A stretch of 14,491 bases of DNA, taken from NCBI GenBank assembly GCA_905221605.1, contig CAJNDS010000058.1:481501-495991 (forward strand). Direction: 5' to 3'. Shown here one piece after another: positions 6,967 to 14,491 of the stretch. This DNA is from Symbiodinium natans (lineage: Eukaryota; Sar; Dinophyceae; Suessiales; Symbiodiniaceae). The translations under genes were made by a program, and so were the position numbers. Positions within the stretch are counted from its first letter, which is position 1. Each line of letters opens with the position of its first letter. The notes under the pieces were generated by a model. It saw nothing but the letters and a program-made list of their open reading frames with translations. It ran no database searches and was not told the DNA's origin.

Positions 6967-7420
6967 GCTTAATCGGCCCTGGGTTTGACGATTGAAGATT
7001 GAAGACGCCGGGGAACTCTCCCCGGATTGAAGATGCTCCGGGGAGAGTTCCCGGGCATCTTCAATCTTCAACCTTCAAACACAGGGCCGATTAAGCGCTC
7101 CACCTGCTGCTTAATCGGCCCTTGGATTGAAGATTGAAGATTGAATATGCCGGGGAACTCTCCCAGGAGTATCTTCAACCCCAGACCCCTGCCGATTAAG
7201 CACTTCATCTGCCTAGTCGGCCCAGGGTTGAGAATCCAGGATTGAAGGTGCTCCGGGGAGAGTTCCCGGGCATGTTCAATCTTCAAACCCAGGGCCGATT
7301 AAGCAGGCGGAGCGCTCAATCGGCCTTGAGGCCGAAGGATCAGGATTGAAGATTCCCGGGGAGAGTTCCCCGGCATCGTCAACCCGATTAAGCAGCTGGA
7401 GCGCTTACTCGGCCCTGGGG
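6967..7420. repeat. Array of four complete palindromes plus a fifth half
   Basis: The region is built from an approximately 45-bp half unit placed in alternating orientation: palindromes at 6967-7096, 7109-7201, 7211-7304 and 7314-7393, then a half unit at 7403-7420. Each begins near GCTTAATCGGCC and ends near GGCCGATTAAGC. Inside are ATTGAAGAT repeats answered by ATCTTCAAT, and a GC-rich core of the type CCGGGGA-GAGT-TCCCCGG. Spacers of 9-12 nt separate the palindromes. Two are of the GCTCCACCT type and two are its reverse-complement type (AGGCGGAGC, AGCTGGAGC). Because GATTAAGC-spacer-GCTTAATC is itself an inverted repeat, each arm could pair with either neighbour. The first palindrome is longer because it has an extra CCGG-rich segment. 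Function is unknown. It could be a foldback-type element, a hairpin RNA locus or an unstable satellite seed. Confidence 0.9.
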
Positions 7421-7840
7421 TCCAGTAGTTCAATATTTCATATGCTCTGCTAAAGTCTGTAGAATTTTCAAGCCCCCCTCCCAAAGACCCATCTGTATTT
7501 TGGTGTTTGGGATACCGTAAGCCAAAGCTAAATGAAAGGGAAGAAGTCCCTTTTTCCTCTGCCAATCTTCTTCCTCCCACTCCTCTCTTCCTCTCCTATT
7601 CCTTTCTTAGCATAGAGCATGGAGTGGTGAGAGGGAAGGGGTGAAAGCGGATGAGAGAAGTGACAGAGAGGGCAGGGCGAAATCTTCATTTCCTTGCCTT
7701 TTTCGTCCCTCTCACCTCTCCTTCTCATCGTTCTCTTGCTTTCTCGTTTGAGAAGGATGTGGACAGGGCATGGAACAAGGCGAGGGAAGGGGGGGGGGGC
7801 GAAATCGAGTGAGAAAGGATGGAACAAGGAAGAAATGAGG
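7421..7840. other. Purine/pyrimidine-switching intergenic DNA
   Basis: Pyrimidine-rich blocks (about 7545-7610, 7685-7750) alternate with purine-rich blocks (about 7620-7680, 7751-7855), including a run of ten G at 7789-7798. Reading frames on both strands are low complexity. I see no gene here. Confidence 0.55.
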
Positions 7841-8580
7841 AAAAATGGACAGGACAGGTCAGGTGTTTGGTTTGGCGACTATACACGTACCTGGACCAGC
7901 AGAGCGACAAGCCCAAACCAAAGAGAAAAAGCAAATCCAAATCGCCCACCTCCCGCTCACCCATCTGAAAAAAAACAACAAAAATGCATCCGTAGCGAGT
8001 GTTCGCCTACGGTCAAATCGATCTACAGAGGTCCCGGCACATCCCTTGTCGAACAGGCAAAAAAGCAGAAACATAGCAAGGGGGGGTCGGGCTTGCCATT
8101 GGTGTTGGCATGTGGCCAAAACACCGCCACAAGGGGATCGTGTCCCCCTGCACCCTTCGGCTAGTCGTGCCAGCCAATCCCTTGACAGGCAAAATCCGAC
8201 CACGACGTATCGACGCCTCCCCCCGCCACGAACCCGCCTTTTTCGTAGAAGCTGTCAACAGGCCCGATTTCGCCGATTCCGAACCGGCTGAAAACGACGA
8301 CACACTCGCAACAGCATGTGAACAAGCGAGTGAGGGTACTCTGGGTGTGAAGTTACCGCAAAAACCTCGAGAAGAACTTGACCGAGAGTATCTTCGTCCG
8401 ACAGCCCACCCAGGAAGCTGCCCGAGACGACACCGCTTCGAGAGAAGGCGGCGAAGGCACTCCATGAGCACCCCCCCCCAACACCTTCCCCCGAACAAAG
8501 AAACCCAATGGCACGGGACCAGTGGAGCAAGACCGCAAGAGTGCGGATGCCGTTAAGAGAATTGGCGGCACTCTCACCCC
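7841..8580. other. Less biased intergenic stretch, no recognised gene
   Basis: This is the only non-retrotransposon stretch with balanced, GC-moderate composition. Frames of about 150 codons overlap on both strands (8110-8556 plus, 7845-8291 plus, 8013-8498 minus). None has a family motif I recognise, and the plus-strand product ends in Arg/His/Pro-rich low complexity. It could hold an exon or a decayed gene, but nothing in the sequence settles strand or reading frame. It is listed as unassigned. Confidence 0.4.
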
Positions 8581-8585
8581 ATCAG

Positions 8586-8592
8586 TATAAAA
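8586..8592 (+). promoter_or_regulatory. TATA-like box (TATAAAA), tentative
   Basis: A perfect TATAAAA followed by GGCCC sits upstream of a distinctive GC-rich hairpin. No ORF of convincing quality follows within several hundred bases, and a 7-mer occurs by chance often enough that this is only a candidate. Dinoflagellates are reported to use TTTT-type rather than TATA boxes, which would argue against function if the host is one. Confidence 0.25.
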
Positions 8593-8654
8593 GGCCCACC
8601 AAACTGTAACCAACCAAAGTGACAAAGGTGACACCCCTCAGTGTATGGAGTTGG

Positions 8655-8689
8655 TCTCAGTAGGGGCACTACCTTACCCCTAGCTGAGT
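8655..8689 (+). other. Imperfect hairpin
   Basis: CTCAGTAGGGG pairs with CCCCTAGCTGAG across a loop of about ten bases, with a single-base bulge. It lies roughly 65 bases downstream of the TATA-like box, where it would fall near the 5' end of a transcript. It resembles no snRNA, tRNA or rRNA segment that I recognise. Confidence 0.4.
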
Positions 8690-8931
8690 CCCTTCCCTCG
8701 CCCACGTGGAGGACTCCGCCGTCGGGGTGAGGAAACATGGCTCAGAAGAGGAAGCGAGAGATACCCTATCCCATCCCAATGTTGCTATATCTCAGGGGCC
8801 TCCCGAATGCAGGGGCCTTTAGAGGCTAGAGCTTCCAGTAGCATCCAACCCTCCCTCCCAGCTCGACATGAGACATTGCCTCTCCTCCCCTCCCCTCACC
8901 TCTTCCTTTCCTCGGACCATAGTCCGCAATC

Positions 8932-9090
8932 TTATAATGCCCTTCATTCTCCTTGCTTAAGCTTGCCTTTTCTATCTCCCTACTTAATGGCAAAAGGAAC
9001 AGAAGAGGAAAGGCTCATGGGCTGGACACGAGAAAAGCGAGAGCGGGGTCAAGGAGGAGAACGAACATGGAAAAGAAAGGAAGGAGAGCT
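8932..9090 (+). repeat. Diverged partial copy of the 2.08-kb repeat unit
   Basis: This stretch aligns with about 9675-9850 in copy A and the matching part of copy B. Shared blocks are CCCTTCATTCTCCTTGCTTAA, CTTGCC-TT, CTACTTAATG-CAAAAGGAAC, AGAGGAA and AAAGGAAGGAGA in order, with many substitutions and indels between them. It shows the unit belongs to an older repeat family and is not a one-off duplication. Confidence 0.7.
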
Positions 9091-10529
9091 AGAGGGAAGA
9101 TAGAGAGATAGAGAGGAGAAATGAAGGACAAAGACCGTGGAAGAAAGGCGTGAGCAATGCTCGGGACATAAGTGTAAGGGGTGAGGAAAAGGAACAGTGG
9201 ATAACAAAAACAAGTGTCCTGCTTGACCCCTTTTTGTTCTCCAAGCGGCCCTCTTTTCACCATCGCTTCCTTCTTCCTCTCCTTCATTGTTTTTGTTTCC
9301 TTCACCCTGTTCCCCTATCTGTCGCTCTTCCACTGTCTTCCTTCTTCCTCTTCTCCCTAATTGTTGTCTCTTTCTCTTTGCTTCTCTATCTGTCTCCATC
9401 TCTCTCACTCCGGTGCTCCCCGGCGTTTTCTGTTCAATTGCTCATCCTTTCTGACTTTACGAGGAGGACCCTGTACAAACGATGGGTCCTGTTCTGGACA
9501 TGGTCCCGCACTGCCTCTTTCCACACACTCCAGACCCCTCTGAGCCGCCCCAAGAGTTTCGGGCGGCCTTCAGAGAGCGTCTCCCAGGGGCCTCCAAGAG
9601 CCCCCATATTGCCAAGAAGAAAAACCACACAGAGACATGTAGAGAAGTAGTTACGAGGAGCTGGAGAAGTCCTCCTTCCATCATATCATTCCCTTCATTC
9701 TCCTTGCTTAACCTTGCCCTTCTTCTGCCCCCCCCCTACTTAATGACAAAAGGAACAGAGGAAGAAAGGGCCGCAAAAGGGACACAAGAAAGGGAGAGTG
9801 CAGAAAGCGGGCGCACGAAGAGCGAAAACGAAAGGAAGGAGAAAGAAAGCTTCTTAAAGACAATAGCATTCCAAAGAACAACGAAATCCTGTCATTTATT
9901 GAAATACTGGATGGACTCGTTGATTCCTTTTCAAATGAAGGGTTCTATCGTTCACGGTGTTCCTTAGAACAGGAGGGCCTTTCAGGACAACGCCCTCATC
10001 TGTATTCAACATAGGCAGGGCTACCTCTGATTAAGAATACACGGAACGGTTCATTCTAAAGAAAATAAACTCTCTCATTTCAATCGGAGCGGACGGACCC
10101 ACTCATCTATCAAGCAAAAGAGCCGAAAGCATTTGGGAGGAATTAAAATACGAATGAGGGGCTATCGCAGTATCCTTTTGTCTTCTGACACGGATTCTTT
10201 GACAGAAGGGGTTCCTGCCTCTTGTTTCTTTCAAGAAAGGGAGGCTTTCGAGTGGCAAGGGGCGAACTCACGCCCACCCCAGTCTTTGGGGCCACTCTGA
10301 AAACAGCTTGGAGAGGACAGTTGCTTCTCTCTCCTTTTTCTGTTTCTCTATCTCTTGCTCCGTGTCTGTCGTTCTCCTTCCCTCCTTCTGCGAATCTGCT
10401 TCTTTCAATATCCACCAGGGCCCCGCCGTTTTCGGGTTCCTTGAAGGGGCTCCCTGAAAGGGCCTCCCAGGGGTTTGAGAGAAGACTGCGAAAGGGCAAA
10501 AGGGGACACTTCTTGAAGGATGTTGAATG

Positions 10530-10680
10530 GCAAGTAAAAAACGGGAGGGGCGAGGAGGAAAGAGGAAAGAACAAGAAGAAGGAAGAGGGGAAGAGAAAGG
10601 AATGCTGGCAGGAAGGAGGGAAGGAGGCAGAGAAGGAGAGAGACAGAGAGAGACAGAGACAAAGAGAAGAGAGAGGGAGC

Positions 10681-10711
<31 letters not shown>

Positions 10712-10760
10712 GGAGAGACAGAGAGAAAGCGAGAGCGAAAGAGAAAAAGATGGAGAGAGA
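10530..10760 (+). repeat. Long polypurine tract with GA microsatellite (copy A)
   Basis: The plus strand is overwhelmingly A/G for over 200 bases, with GGAGGAAAGAGG-type words passing into (GA)n interrupted by C. Such homopurine mirror-like DNA can form intramolecular triplexes. The equivalent tract in copy B is about 12608-12860. Confidence 0.85.
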
Positions 10761-11094
10761 TACGATGAATAAAAGAACCACACTGAGCTATTTAAAGGGT
10801 GTTAAGTCTTTTAGAGAGCCCATAATTTGAACATTTTGAATAATTGAATTCAGGTCTTCATTTTTTATAGTATTTTGAATTCAGGTCTTCATTTTTTCAT
10901 AATATTTGGGAGGCTCAAGATATCACATTGGGCGCAATCACTGTAACTGAACGATGCAAACAGTTTTAGTTATGGTTACCGCAAAATATTAAACTGTAGG
11001 GTGGAGACCAGAGACCTCAATCATACGATTTGTTTACAAAAATGCACTTCTTGTAGCCTGGTAAAGATCTTGAAGCATTGAAAAAGTAAGACTG

Positions 11095-11118
11095 CAACAA
11101 CGTTAAGGAACGTTGTTG
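11095..11118 (+). other. Perfect 10-bp hairpin (copy A)
   Basis: CAACAACGTT and AACGTTGTTG are exact reverse complements around an AAGG tetraloop. No T-run follows, so this is not a bacterial-type terminator. Function is unknown. The structure is conserved in copy B. Confidence 0.7.
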
Positions 11119-11346
11119 TTTTGCAAAACCTTAAAGCACCATCATTGCTTTAACGAAAAGGTTCGATTTGACCTTGATATGTCCTCAACATCAAAAAACG
11201 AAAGGTTTGTTTATCAACCTGGTGCGCCTGCATTTTTGCGTAAACCCTAGTGTGTCCTAAACTTCAAAAACGACGGGATTTTTGTAAGCCTGGGTGTGCC
11301 CCCATCCTCGAAAACGAAGGTGTGTTTGTAAACACGTTCAAGCGAA

Positions 11347-12755
11347 CTTCTTCCTCTCCTTCATTGTTTTTGTTTCCTTCACCCTGTTCCCCTATCTGTC
11401 GCTCTTCCACTGTCTTCCTTCTTCCTCTTCTCCCTAATTGTTGTCTCCTTCTCTTTGCTTCTCTATCTGTCTCCATCTCTCTCACTCCGGTGCTCCCCGG
11501 CGTTTTCTGTTCAATTGCTCATCCTTTCTAACTTTACGAGGCGGACCCTGTACAAACGATGGGTCCTGTTCTGGACATGGTCCCGCACTGCCTCTTTCCA
11601 CACACTCCAGACCCCTCTGAGCCGCCCCAAGAGTTTCGGGCGGCCTTCAGAGAGCGTCTCCCAGGGGCCTCCAAGAGCCCCCATATTGCCAAGAAGAAAA
11701 ACCACACAGAGACATGTAGAGAAGTAGTTACGAGGAGCTGGAGAAGTCCTCCTTCCATCATATCATTCCCTTCATTCTCCTTGCTTAACCTTGCCCTTCT
11801 TCTACCCCCCCCCCCTACTTAATGACAAAAGGAACAGAGGAAGAAAGGGCCGCAAAAGGGACACAAGAAAGGGAGAGTGCAGAAAGCGGGCGCACGAAGA
11901 GCGAAAACGAAAGGAAGGAGAAAGAAAGCTTCTTAAAGACAATAGCATTCCAAAGAACAACGAAATCCTGTCATTTATTGAAATACTGGATGGACTCGTT
12001 GATTCCTTTTCAAATGAAGGGTTCTATCGTTCACGGTGTTCCTTAGAACAGGAGGGCCTTTCAGGACAACGCCCTCATCTGTATTCAACATAGGCAGGGC
12101 TACCTCTGATTAAGAATACACGGAACGGTTCATTCTAAGAAAATAAACTCTCTCATTTCAATCGGAGCGGACGGACCCACTCATCTATCAAGCAAAAGAG
12201 CCGAAAGCATTTGGGAGGAATTAAAATACGAATGAGGGGCTATCGCAGTATCCTTTTGTCTTCTGACACGGATTCTTTGACAGAAGGGGTTCCTGCCTCT
12301 TGTTTCTTTCAAGAAAGGGAGGCTTTCGAGTGGCAAGGGGCGAACTCACGCCCACCCCAGTCTTTGGGGCCACTCTGAAAACAGCTTGGAGAGGACAGTT
12401 GCTTCTCTCTCCTTTTTCTGTTTCTCTATCTCTTGCTCCGTGTCTGTCGTTCTCCTTCCCTCCTTCTGCGAATCTGCGTCTTTCAATATCCACCAGGGCC
12501 CCGCCGTTTTCGGGTTCCTTGAAGGGGCTCCCTGAAAGGGCCTCCCAGGGGTTTGAGAGAAGACTGCGAAAGGGCAAAAGGGGACACTTCTTGAAGGATG
12601 TTGAATGGCAAGTAAAAAACGGGAGGGGCGAGGAGGAAAGAGGAAAGAACAAGAAGAAGGAAGAGGGGAAGAGAAAGGAATGATGGCAGGAAGGAGGGAA
12701 GGAGGCAGAGAAGGAGAGAGACAGAGAGAGACAGAGACAAAGAGAAGAGAGAGGG

Positions 12756-12808
<53 letters not shown>

Positions 12809-13444
12809 GGGAGAGACAGAGAGAAAGCGAGAGCGAAGGAGAAAAAGATGGAGAGAGATACGATGAATAAAAGAACCACACTGAGCTATTTAAAGGGTGT
12901 TAAGTCTTTTAGAGAGCCCATAATTTGAACATTTTGAATAATTGAATTCAGGTCTTCATTTTTATAGTATTTTGAATTCAGGTCTTCATTTTTTCATAAT
13001 ATTTGGGAGGCTCAAGATGTCACATTGGGCGCAATCACTGTAACTGAACGATGCAAACAGTTTTAGTTATGGTTACCGCAAAATATTAAACTGTAGGGTG
13101 GAGACCAGAGACCTCAATCATACGATTTGTTTACAAAAATGCACTTCTTGTAGCCTGGTAAAGATCTTGAAGCATTGAAAAAGTAAGACTGCAACAACGT
13201 TAAGGAACGTTGTTGTTTTGCAAAACCTTAACGCACCATCATTGCTTTAACGAAAAGGTTCGATTTGAACCTTGATATGTCCTCAACATCAAAAAACGAA
13301 AGGTTTGTTTATCAACCTGGTGCGCCTGCATTTTTGCGTAAACCCTAGTGTGTCCTAAACTTCAAAAACGACGGGATTTTTGTAAGCCTGGGTGTGCCCC
13401 CATCCTCGAAAACGAAGGTGTGTTTGTAAACACGTTCAAGCGAA
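11347..13444 (+). repeat. Tandem duplication, copy B (2098 bp)
   Basis: Copy B is collinear with copy A at an offset of 2077 bp and about 99% identical by eye. Differences I could find include T/C at 9388/11465, a G/A in CT(G/A)ACTTTACG, the number of C in the run before CTACTTAATG, a lost A near 12138, GAATCTGC(T/G)TCTTTC, G(C/A)TGGCAGG, GA(T)ATC/GATGTC near 13017, and TAA(A/C)GCACC. The (GA)n run is 39 nt (12759-12797) against 23 nt in copy A, and accounts for most of the length difference. Copy B continues seamlessly into the minisatellite beyond 13444, so its right flank is the ancestral one and the A/B junction is the novel joint. Confidence 0.97.
13192..13215 (+). other. Perfect 10-bp hairpin (copy B)
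   Basis: Same hairpin as the one in copy A, unchanged in both arms and loop. Confidence 0.7.
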
Positions 13445-13541
13445 AGGGTTTTAATTTTTGTAAACCCTAGCATAGGGTTTTTGTCAGCCCTAGCGTGCCC
13501 TCAACCTCAAAAACGAAAGCTCCTTTTAAATATTAAAATCT
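13267..13541 (+). repeat. Degenerate ~44-bp minisatellite
   Basis: Repeats follow a pattern GTAAACCCTAG-TGTG-CCT-AAC-TCAAAAACGA-GG-TTTTT. Two consecutive full units are 44 bp each, at about 13338-13381 and 13382-13425. The neighbours are truncated or altered (about 23, 34 and 45 bp). The first part is also present at the end of copy A (11170-11346). The unit contains AAACCCTA, the complement of a TTTAGGG telomere word, which hints that the array evolved from telomere-like sequence. Confidence 0.75.
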
Positions 13542-13619
13542 CTTAACATCCTTAAAACCTAGAAAATTTCAGCGTTAGAAGAAGGCAAGGATTTTTCAAA
13601 TTTAAAAAGGGGTCCCGGG

Positions 13620-14005
13620 GTCTCAGGGTTAGGGGGTAGGCGCTGAGGCTCTTAGGAGCTTAGAAGCTTGGGTTTAGGGTTTAGGGTTTAGGTTTAAGGA
13701 TTTCGGAGCCTAGGAGTATAGGGTTTGATTTAAGGTTTAAGGGTAGGCGCTTAGGCGCTTAGGAGCTTAGGAGCTTAGGAGGGTTTAAGGATTTAGGGGG
13801 TAGGCACTTAGGTGCTTAGGACCTCAGGAGCTTAGGGTTTAGGGTTTAAGGGTTTAGGGGTTTAGGGGTTTAGGGGGTAGGCGCCGAGGAGCTTAGGAGC
13901 TTTGGAGCTTAGGGTTTAAGGATCTACTAGTGCAGGGGGTAGCTTAGGAACTGGTTTAAGGTTTTAAGGGTTGAAGAAGTAGGCGCTTAGGCGCCTAGGA
14001 GCTTG
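13620..14005 (+). repeat. Degenerate telomere-like (TTTAGGG / CTTAGGAG) repeat block
   Basis: Short runs of exact GGGTTTA repeats (for example 13670-13693, and again about 13838-13872) are interspersed with a related ~10-bp word, GGAGCTTAGGAGCTTAGG, and GGGGGTAGGCGCTTAGGCGC. The G-rich strand reads rightward. TTTAGGG is the telomere repeat of plants and several algae, including alveolates. The block is interstitial here because other repeats follow it, so it is a degenerate telomere-derived or subtelomeric array and not a chromosome end. Confidence 0.8.
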
Positions 14006-14009
14006 ATTT

Positions 14010-14491
14010 AAAATAGAAGAAAATCCTTAAAATCCGTAAAAAACAAAATCCGAGGCGCCGAATTTGGTTTTAGGAGAAGCCCCAAACGATTTAAATTTTT
14101 AAAAATCCTTAAAATCCATAAAAAATAAAATCAAAATAATTTATTTTTTTAAGGATTTTAAGGATTTTATTCGATTTTAAAATGCATAAAATCCTTAAAA
14201 AATAAATTCGGCCTCTGATTTTATTTTTGTAAGGATTTTATGCATTTTAAAATAGAAGAAAATCCTTAAAATCCTTAAAAAATAAAATCCGAGGCCGAAT
14301 TTGGTTTTAGGAGAAGCCCCAAACGATTTAAATTTTTAAAAATCCTTAAAATCCATAAAAAATAAAATCAAAATAATTTATTTTTTAAGGATTTTAAGGA
14401 TTTTATTCGATTTTAAAATGCATAAAATCCTTAAAAAAATAAATTCGGCCTCTGATTTTATTTTTTAAGGATTTTATGCATTTTAAAATAG
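14010..14491 (+). repeat. AT-rich ~237-bp tandem repeat with nested palindromes
   Basis: Copy 1 (14010-14248) and copy 2 (from 14249) both begin AAAATAGAAGAAAATCC. A further AAAATAG ends the window at 14485-14491, so the array probably continues. Each unit is made from AAAATCCTTAAAATCC and its complement. Palindromes lie at 14102-14168 (arms about 28 bp) and 14175-14252 (arms about 32 bp, loop ttcggcctctga), and recur in copy 2, the second of them at 14411-14488. A GC-richer insert (GAGGC-CGAATTTGGTTTTAGG) is the only non-AT part. Confidence 0.92.

Larger units (their letters stand above)
9270..11346 (+). repeat. Tandem duplication, copy A (2077 bp)
   Basis: Copy A runs from CTTCTTCCTCTCC to AAGCGAA and abuts copy B directly. 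Internal order: pyrimidine-rich lead (to about 9410); a mixed segment with CTCCCAGGGGCC near 9580; a purine-rich block (about 9745-9860); an unbiased segment; CT-rich DNA (about 10320-10400); a nearly pure purine tract of over 200 bp (about 10530-10760) holding a 23-nt (GA)n run at 10681-10703; AT-rich DNA with a 30-bp direct duplication (TTGAATTCAGGTCTTCATTT, near 10843 and 10875); a perfect hairpin (11095-11118); and the start of a ~44-bp minisatellite. No terminal inverted repeats and no coding region are recognised. Its long Ser/Leu and Arg/Glu frames are translations of the CT/GA tracts. Confidence 0.97.

Noticed and set aside
6967-7420. CRISPR array
   Set aside because: The repeats alternate in orientation, the spacers are only 9-12 nt and related to each other, and the context is eukaryotic.
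8110-8556. Plus-strand frame of 148 codons in balanced-composition DNA
   Set aside because: Frames of similar length overlap it on both strands, no family motif is visible, and the end is Arg/Pro/His low complexity. It could be a decayed exon, but nothing supports a call.
10143-10781. A 212-codon minus-strand frame and similar 80-200-codon frames in copies A and B
   Set aside because: They translate CT/GA repeats into Ser/Leu or Arg/Glu strings on opposite strands. There is no domain, and their boundaries shift with microsatellite length between the two copies.
9270-13444. LTR-like pair flanking an element (copies A and B as terminal repeats)
   Set aside because: The copies abut with no internal region, and have no TG...CA ends, primer site or polypurine tract at the joint.
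13620-14005. A true chromosome end
   Set aside because: The telomere-like words are degenerate and are followed by almost 500 bp of a different AT-rich tandem repeat.

Overview
The window looks like nuclear DNA of a eukaryote, most likely an alveolate alga (dinoflagellate or chromerid). Three things suggest this: a Ty1/copia retrotransposon with the compact HxxxH-x6-CxxC integrase finger and extra CxxC...HxxxC finger that I associate with dinoflagellate-type copia elements (recalled, not searched); degenerate TTTAGGG-type telomere-like repeats; and a very high load of simple, palindromic and tandem repeats with no recognisable host gene. There are no bacterial-style operons, RNA genes or CRISPR arrays. 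The host assignment is an inference.

Region 1 (1-5615) is one almost complete copia-type LTR retrotransposon on the minus strand. Reading leftward from 5615: a short 159-bp 5' LTR (5457-5615, TGTTG...CAACA), a primer-binding site directly abutting it, an ORF for Gag plus protease (3512-5374), a second ORF for integrase, reverse transcriptase and RNase H (294-3548), a short polypurine stretch, and the first 72 bp of the 3' LTR, which runs off the left edge of the window. The two LTR stretches are identical over the visible 72 bp and both ORFs are intact, so the copy looks young. The ORFs are offset by -1 and overlap. A canonical slippery heptamer G GGU UUC lies in the gag frame, inside the only interval where both frames are open, and a 9-bp stem-loop follows it. 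This layout predicts a Gag-PR protein of 620 aa and a Gag-PR-IN-RT-RH fusion of about 1693 aa.

Region 2 (5616-9269) is intergenic. It has alternating pyrimidine-rich and purine-rich blocks, a two-copy ~160-170-bp direct repeat (6119-6440), an array of four complete palindromes plus a fifth half unit (6967-7420), a less biased 0.7-kb stretch with no recognisable gene (7841-8580), a TATA-like box followed by a hairpin (8586-8690), and a diverged fragment of the repeat found next door.

Region 3 (9270-13444) is a head-to-tail, spacer-free duplication of a ~2.08-kb unit. The two copies differ by only about a dozen substitutions or small indels that I could see, plus expansion of a GA microsatellite. 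The right-hand breakpoint falls inside a degenerate ~44-bp minisatellite that continues past copy B.

Region 4 (13445-14491) holds the rest of that minisatellite, a degenerate TTTAGGG / CTTAGGAG block, and an AT-rich ~237-bp tandem repeat built from nested palindromes. This is a subtelomeric or heterochromatic-looking landscape. The only convincing protein-coding genes in the window are the two retrotransposon ORFs.
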